DNA of 64,000 nucleotides from Phenylobacterium deserti. GTDB taxonomy: Bacteria > Pseudomonadota > Alphaproteobacteria > Caulobacterales > Caulobacteraceae. A program made the translations under genes and the position numbers. This document shows, piece after piece, positions 17,002-25,093 of this stretch (within the stretch, counting starts at the first letter, position 1; every line of letters begins with the position of its first letter). The DNA lies in contig CAMCXF010000001.1 in the NCBI GenBank assembly GCA_945883235.1, positions 62,001-126,000 of the forward strand, read 5' to 3'. The notes beneath the pieces were generated by a model. That model searched no databases and was not told where the DNA came from. It saw only the letters and a program-made list of their open reading frames with translations.

Positions 17002-17948
17002 CGCAGCGCGGTGATCTCGCCGATCACCGAGACGGCCACCTCGAACGGCGCCTTGCCTCCGATGTCCAGACCAATCGGCGCGTGCAGCCGGGCCAGCGCC
17101 GACGCCGCCATGCCGTCCACCGCCAGCTCATCCAGCCGCCCGGCCAGCCTGCGCCGCGCACCCAGCAACCCGACATAGGCCGCTGCCGAGGGTAGGGCCG
17201 CCTTCAGCGCCGCCCGGTCGGTCTCCAGATCGTGCGTCGCCACCGCTACCGATGTCCACGCGTCGAGGCCAATCAGTGCAAACGCCTCGGCTGGCTCCTC
17301 CCGGCGATAGGCCAGGCCCGGGATCGGCGGCGGGGTTTGCGGCCCCTTGGGCCGCACCAGCGTGGTCTCGAACCCCGATTTCACCCCCAGTTCGGCGATG
17401 GCCAGCGCCGTCGGATCACCGCCCACAATCACCAGCCGGGGCCGGGGATCATACGCCCGTACGACCGTCGCCTCAGGCCGGGGTGACAGGCTATCGGCGC
17501 ACGCCCGCACCGTCCCGTCGCTGACCCAGGTCACCGGGCGGCGTTCGACCTCGGCGGTCAACAACTCGGCCAGCGCATCATCATCCGCCGCAACGCGCTC
17601 CAGGAAAATCTCGATCCGCGCCCCGCACAACAGGCGAATATCCGGCCAGGGGCTGCCGTCGCCATAGACCAGGGTGCGCGCCTGCCCATCGGCCAGACAG
17701 GCCCAGGCGTGACCCGCCACGTCGCCCTCCACACAGCCACCGGAAAAATACCCCGCCAGCACACCGGCTGCGAACACCATCTGCGTACCCTCGGGTCGCG
17801 GCCCGCCGCCGGCCACCGCCACCAAAGTGGCCAGCACCATGGCGTGGCCCGCGTCTCGCGCCTGCCGCATCGCCGGGCGCACATCCTCGGCGACGCCAAA
17901 CATCGGCCAGTCAGGCAGCGCCTCAGGCTTAAGGATTTTGTTCACCAT
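16881..17948 (-). CDS. xdhC: XdhC family molybdoenzyme maturation protein
   Basis: A 355-residue XdhC/CoxI protein, a chaperone that binds Moco and helps sulfurate and insert it into xanthine-dehydrogenase-type enzymes. The N-terminal domain contains GGGPRPEGTQM and the hallmark FSGGCVEGDV; the C-terminal Rossmann part has LVIVGGDPTALA and GLLGARRR, ending near [10 protein letters not shown]. After that comes a Ser/Thr/Ala-rich tail encoded antisense to the end of moeA. The ATG at 17948 is chosen over a TTG at 17957; there is no clear ribosome binding site. No target molybdoenzyme is in the window. Confidence 0.88.
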   Translation of the reverse strand: MVNKILKPEALPDWPMFGVAEDVRPAMRQARDAGHAMVLATLVAVAGGGPRPEGTQMVFAAGVLAGYFSGGCVEGDVAGHAWACLADGQARTLVYGDGSPWPDIRLLCGARIEIFLERVAADDDALAELLTAEVERRPVTWVSDGTVRACADSLSPRPEATVVRAYDPRPRLVIVGGDPTALAIAELGVKSGFETTLVRPKGPQTPPPIPGLAYRREEPAEAFALIGLDAWTSVAVATHDLETDRAALKAALPSAAAYVGLLGARRRLAGRLDELAVDGMAASALARLHAPIGLDIGGKAPFEVAVSVIGEITALRYARASGSTSTTPPAAAGGALASRTSSASDAAKTLTSEES

Positions 17949-18034
17949 AAAAGACAATCGTTTGGATACGGGATCTTAGCTTTCCCGCGACAAAATGGCC
18001 CCTCTATCGGATTTGACCAAGCATTTCGGGCCGC

Positions 18035-18901
18035 ATGACCTCATTGCTCAGCAAACTCGGCCTCGGAACCGGACAATTGGGTTTCGATCAGCCACCGACA
18101 GGCCGCGGCCGACCCCGTGAGGCGGAGGCGCGCGACATCCTGTCGATCGCGGGTCGCTCGGGCCTGGGCGTGCTGGAAGTCGTGCGCCAGTCGGCCACCG
18201 CCGACAGCCACCTGCGCGCCGCCATGCCGCAGCCCCACACGTTTCGCATGACGCTGACCGCCATCCGTCCGGATCGCGGCCCCGATCTGGTGGAAACCGA
18301 ACTCCGGGCCCAGATGCTGCGCCTGGGCGTCGAGCGGGTCGATACCATCCTGGCCCCCTCGGCCACCGACCTGTTCTCCCCGCTCGGCCCCCGGATGTGG
18401 GACCGCCTGCGCGCCCTGAAGGACGCCGGCCTCTGCCGCAAGATCGGCGTACCGGTCTATGCCTCCGATGACCCCGTGGGCGTGGCCCGACGCTTCAAGC
18501 CCGACGTGATGCAGGCCCCGGCTTCCCTGCTGGATCAACGCCTGTTGCTGGACGGCTCGCTCGCCACCTTGGCCGACATGGACATCGAGGTGCACCTGCG
18601 CTCGATCTTCCTCAACGGCGTGCTGTTCCTGCCGCCGGACCGCGCCCCCAGCCACCTCAAGGCCGCTGCCGGTCGCATCTCCCGCGCGCGCCGCCTGATC
18701 GCCGAAGGCAAGTCCGACCCCCTGCAAGCGGCCCTGGGCTTCGCCCTGTCCCGGCCGGAGGCCAGCGCCGTGCTGGTCAGCGTCACCACCGTCGCCGAAA
18801 TGAGCGCCGTCGTCGCAGCCGCCATGAGCCCGCCGCCGGACCTCGACTGGGACGAAATGGCGCTGGACGACGCCGAAGCCCTGGACTGGGCGGCGGCTTA
18901 G
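18035..18901 (+). CDS. Aldo/keto reductase family protein, catalytically degenerate
   Basis: A 288-residue protein that follows the aldo/keto reductase layout: LGLGTGQLGF at the N-terminus, GVERVDTILAPSATDLF, LKDAGLCRKIGVPVYASDD, and a C-terminal LGFALSRPEASAVLVSVTT. The catalytic tetrad positions look substituted: the usual DTAxxYG is GVLEVVRQSAT (residues 45-55), the Lys strand reads FRMTLTAIR, and the active-site His of DxxxxHxPD reads DTILAPSATD. It is therefore probably not a normal AKR. It may bind a cofactor or sugar without AKR chemistry. It diverges from xdhC. Confidence 0.78.
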   Translation: MTSLLSKLGLGTGQLGFDQPPTGRGRPREAEARDILSIAGRSGLGVLEVVRQSATADSHLRAAMPQPHTFRMTLTAIRPDRGPDLVETELRAQMLRLGVERVDTILAPSATDLFSPLGPRMWDRLRALKDAGLCRKIGVPVYASDDPVGVARRFKPDVMQAPASLLDQRLLLDGSLATLADMDIEVHLRSIFLNGVLFLPPDRAPSHLKAAAGRISRARRLIAEGKSDPLQAALGFALSRPEASAVLVSVTTVAEMSAVVAAAMSPPPDLDWDEMALDDAEALDWAAA

Positions 18902-18945
18902 GCGCGCGGGTCAATTCGCGGACAGATTGTCCTGTTTCTGGGCAC

Positions 18946-19242
18946 TCAGCCGGGGAAAAGGATGCGTTCGTAGTCCATCGCACCATTCAATATGTGGATC
19001 ACAACCACCCGATCGGTCTCGGCGCGGTAGAAAATCAGGTAATTGCCATGCACCCGGCGTCGTACGCCGCAAGCCTGATATCTTGGAACCAAGGGGTAGC
19101 TCTCCGGTAGCGTGGCCAGGTCCATGCAGCTTGTGCGCAACGCCTGGATGAAGGTCATCGCTCGCGCCGGATTGTCACGGGCGATGTAGTCGCCGATGGC
19201 CTCCAGATCCTGCTCGGCCTCAGCCGACAGATAGAGGATCAT
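18946..19242 (-). CDS. parE: ParE/RelE-family toxin of a type II toxin-antitoxin module
   Basis: A 98-residue ParE-like toxin with the small RelE/ParE fold: LSAEAEQDLEAIGDYIA at the N-terminus, CMDLATLPESYPLVPRY, and VHGNYLIFYRAETDRVVVIHILNGAMDYERIL at the C-terminus, matching the ParE pattern that ends in a basic strand and helix. It should poison DNA gyrase or a related target when the antitoxin is lost. It starts inside the end of the antitoxin gene (ATGA overlap). Target not shown. Confidence 0.88.
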   Translation of the reverse strand: MILYLSAEAEQDLEAIGDYIARDNPARAMTFIQALRTSCMDLATLPESYPLVPRYQACGVRRRVHGNYLIFYRAETDRVVVIHILNGAMDYERILFPG

Positions 19243-19496
19243 CCCTTGGGTGACGCCGTGGCGCGATACTTGTCTTCCAGCCTGTCGAAGACCGTTCCTG
19301 CCGGCCTGGTGCGACCTTGATCGGCATCCGCCAGGCCCCGGGCAATCGAAAGGTCAAGTGCCGCCAGGCGAGCCTCGCGCTCCTGGACCAGGCGGACACC
19401 TTCGCGCAAGACTTCGCTCTTGGAATTGTATCGCCCGGACGCCACCAGCGTGGACACAAAGCCTTCGAGTTGATGACCGAGATCGGCGCTGATCAT
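19239..19496 (-). CDS. parD: ParD-family antitoxin
   Basis: An 85-residue antitoxin with the ribbon-helix-helix ParD N-terminus (LGHQLEGFVSTLVASGRYNSKSEVL) and a disordered, charged C-terminal arm for toxin binding. The RHH dimer should also repress its own promoter upstream of 19496. Its stop overlaps the toxin start by 4 bases, the usual order (antitoxin first) for coupled translation. A second, different TA module (BrnTA) lies 5 kb away. Confidence 0.88.
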   Translation of the reverse strand: MISADLGHQLEGFVSTLVASGRYNSKSEVLREGVRLVQEREARLAALDLSIARGLADADQGRTRPAGTVFDRLEDKYRATASPKG

Positions 19497-19697
19497 GTGT
19501 GTCCCGTGAAGACAGTCGAATTACGAACTATTATCAAACTACGCGCCGACTTTACAAACGGCAACCTTCTCGACGTCCCAATTCGGAGGCGTCAATCACC
19601 CCATGCTCCAGCGCAAGGGAACTGGCGGAAAGGACCTGGTCAATCCGGTACGGGACTGAGGCCTCACGGCTCAGCCGTCGCGCGCCCGCCGACGGCG

Positions 19698-20225
19698 CTA
19701 CAGTCCGGGCGGCAGGGCGGCGATCCGTCGAAGCGGGATGATCTTGCCGTTGTAGTTGAACACCAGAACATCGCCCTGCAGCACGCGCGTGACCCGGGTC
19801 GGCCCGCCGAAGGGCTTGAGTGACAGTCCGTTGTTCTCGAACACGGCCGCGACCTTGATCGGCCGGGCCGTGCCGGTCGCGATATCGTCCACGCCATGGG
19901 CGAGGATCCCGTCAGCCCTCATATCGTGGGTGACGCCGCCACCTTCGATAACCACCCGGTCGCCACACTGCTGGATGCGCTCGACGTGGGTCTTGCCATC
20001 GTTGTCGCCGGTCCAGACACCCCGCAGATCAGGCGCGCCCGGCGCCAGGGGCTCGGTACACCGCGCCAGGACCGGTGCCGGAAAGGTCTTCCAGAAGCCC
20101 GGCGGCGTGCGGGCGACCGGAATGTCACTGGCGAGCACGACGACCTTGGCGGGCGTTTGCGCCAGGGCGGCGCTCGGCGCGACGACCGTCAGCGATGCAA
20201 CAAGGGCAATCATCACAGGTTTCAT
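19698..20225 (-). CDS. Exported hypothetical protein, 175 aa
   Basis: The start at 20225 has a strong AGGAGAA site and begins a signal peptide (KPVMIALVASLTVVAPSAALAQ). The mature part has APDLRGVWTGDNDG, two cysteines (LARCTEP and IQQCGDR), and a C-terminal VLVFNYNGKIIPLRRI. The LRGVW..DN pattern recalls small beta-sandwich periplasmic proteins, but I do not recognise the family. The two cysteines could form a disulfide. It is divergent from the thiolase-like gene at 20398. Confidence 0.78.
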   Translation of the reverse strand: MKPVMIALVASLTVVAPSAALAQTPAKVVVLASDIPVARTPPGFWKTFPAPVLARCTEPLAPGAPDLRGVWTGDNDGKTHVERIQQCGDRVVIEGGGVTHDMRADGILAHGVDDIATGTARPIKVAAVFENNGLSLKPFGGPTRVTRVLQGDVLVFNYNGKIIPLRRIAALPPGL

Positions 20226-20397
20226 GGCGTTCTCCTGAACTGTCGGCGCTTGGCGTACACCGCCGGGTCGCCCATGGCGACATTGATCATGAGGCAAAAG
20301 CTGGACGCGCAAAGCCAACGCCGTACGACGCCTTCCCTAGCGACAGCGATGACGGCTCGCGCGCAGGTGCGCTACAGGTCGGACCGGGAGCGCTTGC

Positions 20398-21933
20398 ATG
20401 AACGACAACACCCCAATCCTGATCGGCGTCGGAGAGGCCTCCGAGCGGCTCGGTGCCTCCGACTATGCGGCGCTCTCGCCGGTCGAGCTCGCCGCGCGCG
20501 CCGCCAGGGCGGCCATAGAGGACGCCGGCGCGGCCACGGCCATCGCCCCGCGGATCGAGCTCATCGCGGCCATCCGCCAGTTCGAGGTGTCTGGACCCCG
20601 GGCGGTTCCACCGTTCGGCGCCTCGAAAAATTTTCCGCGATCAGTGGCAGCGCGGATCGGCGCAGACCCGGCCCGCGCGATCCTCGAGCCCGTGGGGGGC
20701 CAGGGTCCGCAGCATCTCGTCAATGAGTTTGCGCAGGCCATCGGCCGCGGCGAACTCGACCTCGTCCTCCTCTGTGGTTCCGAAGCCATTTCCACCGTGC
20801 GCGACCTCACGCGCCTGGAAGAGCGCCGCGACTGGGCGGAAGATCCGGGCGGCACCCTGGAGGACCGTGGCTACGGCGAGATCCGCTTCTCGCGCGATCT
20901 GATCCAGCACGGCGCCCGGACGCCGATCCACCACTACGCGCTGTTTGAAAACGCCCGCCGGTCACGGCTGGGCCTCGATCGGCGCAGCTACGCGCTGGAG
21001 ATGGGCCGCCTCTTTGCACCGTTCACGCAGGTCGCCGCCGGGAACCCGCACGCCATGTCGCGCGAGGTCGCTACGGCGGAGGACCTGGTCACGGCCTCGC
21101 CCCGTAACCGCATTGTGTCGGATCCCTTCACGCGCAAGGTCATCGCCCGCGACCAGGCCAACCAGGGCGCGGCAGTGCTGATGTCGTCGGTCCGCCGCGC
21201 CCGGGAGCTGGGTGTGCCCGAGGATCGCTGGATCTTTCTGCACGGCGGCGCCGACGCCATCGAGCGAGCGCCTCTGGATCGCCAGGACCTCGGGACCTAC
21301 CCCGCCGCCGGCCTCGCCCTTCGCGAGGCGCTGAAGCGCGCCGGACTGGGAGCCTCCGACATCAGCGTGCTCGACCTCTACAGCTGCTTCCCGATCGCCG
21401 TGTTCTCCACCCGGGAGGAACTGGGCATCGAGGCCGGGGATCCAAGGCGGCTGACCGTGACCGGCGGCCTGCCGTTCTTCGGCGGCGCCGGCAACAACTA
21501 CTCCATGCACGCCATCGCCAGCATGGTGCGCGCGCTCCGTGGGTCGCCTGACGCCGTCGGCGTGGTGGGTGCCAACGGCGGCTATCTCTCGAAATATTCG
21601 GTGGGGGTCTATTCGGCGCGATCCACGGACTGGCGACCCTTCGACAGCGCGAACCTGCAGGCCGAGATCGATGCCTGGCCCGCGGTCGCGCAGGCGGACC
21701 CGGATGCGCTTTCGCTCGAGGGGACGATCGAGACCTACACCCTTGACGAGGATCGCACGCCGCCGGCCGCCATCGTCGTGGCCCGCACCCCGGACGCCAG
21801 GCGGTTCACCGCGATGACCGACGCCCCCGAGCTCGTGGACAGCCTTCGCGCGGCCGAGCCGCTGGGCGGACACATCCGCACCGAAGCCGGCGGCGACGAG
21901 ACGCGGCGGATCACAAGCTTCACCCCCGCCTGA
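20398..21933 (+). CDS. Thiolase-superfamily protein (acetyl-CoA acetyltransferase/lipid-transfer type)
   Basis: A 511-residue thiolase-fold protein of the long type, with a C-terminal extra domain (GTIETYTLDEDRTPPAAIVVARTPDARRF) resembling the OB-fold found in this subgroup. Thiolase landmarks are LDLVLLCGSEA, SVLDLYSCFPIAVF and TGGLPFFGGAGNNYSMHAI. The nucleophilic Cys expected after a conserved Gln or Ser (as in CASG) is not there; the region reads PVGGQGPQHLVNE at 98-110. It may therefore be a non-canonical thiolase or act on CoA thioesters through another residue. It stands alone on its strand. Confidence 0.83.
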   Translation: MNDNTPILIGVGEASERLGASDYAALSPVELAARAARAAIEDAGAATAIAPRIELIAAIRQFEVSGPRAVPPFGASKNFPRSVAARIGADPARAILEPVGGQGPQHLVNEFAQAIGRGELDLVLLCGSEAISTVRDLTRLEERRDWAEDPGGTLEDRGYGEIRFSRDLIQHGARTPIHHYALFENARRSRLGLDRRSYALEMGRLFAPFTQVAAGNPHAMSREVATAEDLVTASPRNRIVSDPFTRKVIARDQANQGAAVLMSSVRRARELGVPEDRWIFLHGGADAIERAPLDRQDLGTYPAAGLALREALKRAGLGASDISVLDLYSCFPIAVFSTREELGIEAGDPRRLTVTGGLPFFGGAGNNYSMHAIASMVRALRGSPDAVGVVGANGGYLSKYSVGVYSARSTDWRPFDSANLQAEIDAWPAVAQADPDALSLEGTIETYTLDEDRTPPAAIVVARTPDARRFTAMTDAPELVDSLRAAEPLGGHIRTEAGGDETRRITSFTPA

Positions 21934-21993
21934 CGCGGCAGGCAAACTGGCCGCCGTGGCGTCAAGGCGTGGAGGGGGCGGTGGCGCGCCGGG

Positions 21994-22434
21994 TCAGCCT
22001 GGAAAGTCGTGCGTGTCCCGACGTTCCGTCTTCCGGCCGAAGGGCCAGGCCGTCAGACCGCCGGCGAACAAGGCCCACCAGACGATGACCGGCTGAAACG
22101 CCAGGCGCGGCGCGTGATAGGGCCACCATGCGCTCGCGCCGTGGGCCGAAATCGCGTCGAGCGCGTGCTTGATGTTCGCCGGATAGACGCACACGGCATA
22201 GAGCGCCAGGCCAATGGCGGCCGCGCGGCGCAACCGTGGAATCGCCCCCAGGGCCGTGGCCCCCAGGATCTCGGCGACGCCGGTCGCGGCGATGACCAGC
22301 TCGGGCTGCGGGACCCAGTCGGGCGTGATGCTGAGGAACGGCCCGGGCCATCGCAGATGCGCGATCCCGGCCCCGACATAGGCCGCGGCCAGCACGATCC
22401 GGAGGACCCACCTGGATGTTTCGAGCCTGACCAT
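21994..22434 (-). CDS. DoxX-like membrane protein
   Basis: A 146-residue protein with four predicted membrane helices (around residues 10-28, 46-66, 72-90 and 110-130) and the DoxX-type pattern of a short loop GIAHLRWPGPFLSI followed by TGVAEILGATALG. DoxX-fold proteins are small inner-membrane proteins linked to redox or respiratory functions, but no activity can be assigned here. It is convergent with the thiolase-like gene, 60 bases apart. Divergent to its start lies a GC-rich stretch leading into the low-GC island. Confidence 0.8.
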   Translation of the reverse strand: MVRLETSRWVLRIVLAAAYVGAGIAHLRWPGPFLSITPDWVPQPELVIAATGVAEILGATALGAIPRLRRAAAIGLALYAVCVYPANIKHALDAISAHGASAWWPYHAPRLAFQPVIVWWALFAGGLTAWPFGRKTERRDTHDFPG

Positions 22435-22576
22435 GGCGCCGCACCTCTCAAAGGGGGGGCGGCGACCGCGCGCTCTATGGTCATCCTATCCCCGTTCGGG
22501 GTGCGACAGCCAACCGCATCGCGCCACCGCCACGGCGCCGGCTGTCGCCAGCCGGCGATTCGCGCTAACTCGGGGC

Positions 22577-22990
22577 ATGGCGACGTTGGGCCGCCGCGCC
22601 CTGGCCAGCGACGCCGACGAGGCCTACCCCTATCCCGGCGCCAAGCCCCACCTGCGGATCGACGCGGATCGCTGGGAGGACGGGGAGTGGCTGGCGGATC
22701 TCGTGCGGGTCACAGCCGCCGAACTCCCCGCCCTCAGCAATGCCAGACCGGGCGCGCCTGCGGACTCCGGAATTGCTAGCGCGCGCCGCATTCCCCGTCA
22801 CCTCCCCCGCTCTTCGGCGGGCGGTAGAGGGGGCAAGCCACACCCTCGGCCCCCAGCAATGCGTGTGCGTCCCCACGCTTCCTCCGCGCGTCTCAAGCGT
22901 TTGGAGATTGGGGATTACTGCACCTGTCACCGCAATTTCCGCGTTCGCCGTGCGGCTCACCCCCACCTTACAGCCGCGCGTTTGCGCTGA
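22577..22990 (+). CDS. Doubtful or partly degraded reading frame at the island junction
   Basis: A 137-codon frame opens at 22577. The first about 58 residues (MATLGRRALASDADEAYPYP, then RIDADRWEDGEWLADLVRV) look like real protein, with acidic and aromatic residues. The remainder is arginine-, proline- and histidine-rich and reads like non-coding DNA. It may be a truncated gene whose end was replaced when the low-GC segment to the right arrived. A spurious frame in GC-rich DNA is the alternative. No ribosome binding site stands out, and no family is recognised. Confidence 0.35.
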   Translation: MATLGRRALASDADEAYPYPGAKPHLRIDADRWEDGEWLADLVRVTAAELPALSNARPGAPADSGIASARRIPRHLPRSSAGGRGGKPHPRPPAMRVRPHASSARLKRLEIGDYCTCHRNFRVRRAAHPHLTAARLR

Positions 22991-23010
22991 ATACGGCCCC
23001 TATGCGCGTG

Positions 23011-23038
23011 TTAAGCGCAATGCGCGACGACGTATAGT
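23011..23038 (+). promoter_or_regulatory. Possible promoter of the low-GC lipoprotein gene
   Basis: TTAAGC at 23011-23016 and TATAGT at 23033-23038, separated by 16 bases, resemble -35 and -10 elements of a vegetative sigma factor. They lie about 67 bases before the ATG at 23105, at the border where GC content falls. An AT-rich foreign segment makes chance matches more likely. Confidence 0.3.
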
Positions 23039-23104
23039 TTTCTGCGCATCTCCGGATGCGTAGGACCGTAGGTCTATATGCTTCTCACTAAAGAAGAGGT
23101 CGTT

Positions 23105-24628
23105 ATGCGCACCAGTATTTTTCTTTCTTCTCTTTTTATCTATACATCTTTGATTTTGTCTGCATGTGGCAGTGGAAGTTCTGAAAGCACAACCAACACT
23201 AGTAGTTGGGCACCAGACACTACGAATATATTCACATCATTGGCAACGCCGCTTTTGGATTACATAACATTAGATCAATCGGTCACAACTGCTACTGCAG
23301 TTACCGTAAACACCAGCATCATTTTAGGTGCCGATTACTTTGCCACAATACCATCAATAATGACAGCAAAATATGGTTTTGAAGGCTATATGGGGGTACC
23401 TAACTTGACGGGTACGGACTCTGCTGCGCAAGCTGCTGCCTTTGCTGGCAATATCTCCTATGAAAATATTGATCCGAGCCTGCAAGCGGCTTCGAGAGCG
23501 TACTACTCGGCATCAAGTACGCAAAGCGTTTCCGCTATCTACGGAATTTCCGCCACCTCAGCTGACACTATTCCTGTTGTCTTTAGTCATCCTATTTGGC
23601 CGCCATCCGTATCGGCAGCAGCATTTCAAGTGACCATGAATACTGGGGCCGTCGTCACCCCTCTGTCTGCCAGTTTTTTACCAAATTCGGAATACAACGA
23701 GAGACAAACAGTTGTACTCGTCGGTCATTGGGGAAATCGTATATTGCCGGGCCAGCTTGGTGCAGATTATCCCGTTACTGTCCGTATTGTGAGCTCACCC
23801 ACAGAATTAACATTTGTAACGCCATTAGGTTTGATTTCTGCGGTAGGACTTAGTGTAGAAAGTAAAAATCCCTACGTTATAGGAAATGGACCTAGAATTC
23901 TTGCGGCCAAATTAAATGTTTTCTCCAGTCTTGGAGAAAGCAATCCTAAGTGGTTAAATGCCTCCTACGCTAATAGCGGCTCGGATTTGTTTGGATCTTC
24001 CGCGAAATACCGTCTTCGCGTTTATACCAGCGCAGGTTTCTCACCAGACGGCATTAGTAGTATCTTACCTACTGACTTTGGAAAATTCTTTATTTTGGTA
24101 GCTAATGATTCCTCGGGCAAACCTGTGCAAATTACCCAAACCGGGGTGATTTACTCCATATCAGGTTACGGCAACATCAAGGTATTGGGTATTGCAGATA
24201 CAGGTCTATTTCAGTCAACATACAATTTGGCCTATGTAGAAGATCATGATAATCAATACGACATCATCCTATCGGGCGATGCTGCTGCCATTGCAAGACT
24301 GAGTACGATCCGCATGCCATCTTCCAGCGCATATTCACCCGTTTATAACCCTGGTGGACCTGGAAATAATTTGCCGAGCAATCCAATTGGCCCATTTACA
24401 GTAGCTAGTTCAGATCAAACCGTCAACATTAACAATAATCTTCTAAGCGGTGCTTATGTCACTTATGTTGAGATCGATGGCCCAGTATCTAAAAATGCAT
24501 TGGGTCTGCCTATAGGAATATTACAGGGTGTGGCAATTACTAATAGCGCAACTGGTTACAAGATTAATGCTTATGTAGACCCTAATGGAAAACGATTTTA
24601 TTCATCTATTCCGGTTGCTAATAATTAA
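23105..24628 (+). CDS. Large secreted lipoprotein of unknown function, low GC, probably acquired
   Basis: A 507-residue protein with a lipoprotein signal: a hydrophobic core (IFLSSLFIYTSLILSAC) and a lipobox LSAC, then a Gly/Ser-rich linker (GSGSSESTT). The mature part is rich in Ser, Thr, Asn, Gly and Tyr with no obvious repeats, like a beta-rich cell-surface or periplasmic protein. No catalytic motif is recognised. The ATG at 23105 has AGAGG upstream; the frame is open to 23078. Codon use is strikingly unlike the neighbours (many TTA, ATA, AAT and AAA codons; GC by eye in the low 40s %), which points to horizontal transfer. It is alone on its strand, followed by a large inverted repeat and a BrnTA module. 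Attachment to the outer membrane is inferred from the residues after the Cys (Gly-Ser, no Asp). Confidence 0.8.
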   Translation: MRTSIFLSSLFIYTSLILSACGSGSSESTTNTSSWAPDTTNIFTSLATPLLDYITLDQSVTTATAVTVNTSIILGADYFATIPSIMTAKYGFEGYMGVPNLTGTDSAAQAAAFAGNISYENIDPSLQAASRAYYSASSTQSVSAIYGISATSADTIPVVFSHPIWPPSVSAAAFQVTMNTGAVVTPLSASFLPNSEYNERQTVVLVGHWGNRILPGQLGADYPVTVRIVSSPTELTFVTPLGLISAVGLSVESKNPYVIGNGPRILAAKLNVFSSLGESNPKWLNASYANSGSDLFGSSAKYRLRVYTSAGFSPDGISSILPTDFGKFFILVANDSSGKPVQITQTGVIYSISGYGNIKVLGIADTGLFQSTYNLAYVEDHDNQYDIILSGDAAAIARLSTIRMPSSSAYSPVYNPGGPGNNLPSNPIGPFTVASSDQTVNINNNLLSGAYVTYVEIDGPVSKNALGLPIGILQGVAITNSATGYKINAYVDPNGKRFYSSIPVANN

Positions 24629-24805
24629 ATGGTTTTAGTGTTTGTTATATTGATTCCATTCCGATCCACTCTTCGCGGTGCGTAAGTGTCTCAATAAACA
24701 CTTCTGCGGGTGATTTACTTCCCGACCAGTTGTCGAGTGGTGATTGCCTACCCCCTTGCCAATTATGCGCTGGCATCGGGTAGTTGAGATATGCCCATCC
24801 AAGCC

Positions 24806-24847
24806 TTGGGAATTTGGTGACAGGTTATCCTGTCACCAAATTCCCAA
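24806..24847. repeat. Perfect 19-bp inverted repeat (hairpin) between lipoprotein and BrnA genes
   Basis: The arm TTGGGAATTTGGTGACAGG (24806-24824) is exactly complementary to 24829-24847, with a TTAT loop. It starts 177 bases after the lipoprotein stop and ends 3 bases before the stop codon of the convergent brnA gene. There is no T run on either side, so a classical terminator is unlikely in the strict sense, although it may still stop or protect both convergent transcripts. The GGTGACAGG core also resembles mobile palindromes. Confidence 0.85.
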
Positions 24848-24850
24848 CCC

Positions 24851-25093
24851 CTAAACAGTGGCCTCCAGCCGGTCCGCGAGCCACATCTTGATCAAGGCCT
24901 GTCGCGTCACGCCCCGTCTGCGGGCGTGGGTATCGAGCTTGGCGACCATGTGCTGAGGCATGTCGAGGTTGACGCGCCTGGACTCCAAACCGGGACGGCG
25001 CGCGGTAGTCAGATCAAGGTAATCGGTCATGTCCTCACCCGCCTCGAACCGGCGCTCGAACTCCTCGATACTAATCTGTGTCTTGGCTGCCAT
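24851..25093 (-). CDS. brnA: BrnA-family antitoxin
   Basis: An 80-residue antitoxin. The N-terminal part (ISIEEFERRFEAGEDMTDYLDL) binds the toxin; the C-terminal RRVNLDMPQHMVAKLDTHARRRGVTRQALIKMWLADRL is a ribbon-helix-helix DNA-binding region. This is the domain order of BrnA, which neutralises BrnT and represses the operon. It overlaps the end of the brnT frame by 23 bases. The toxin is upstream, as in other brnTA operons. Confidence 0.85.
   Translation of the reverse strand: MAAKTQISIEEFERRFEAGEDMTDYLDLTTARRPGLESRRVNLDMPQHMVAKLDTHARRRGVTRQALIKMWLADRLEATV

Noticed and set aside
20962..21945. Minus-strand open frame (327 codons) opposite the thiolase-like gene
   Set aside because: Gly/Arg/His-rich, no motif, and the sense frame is well supported.
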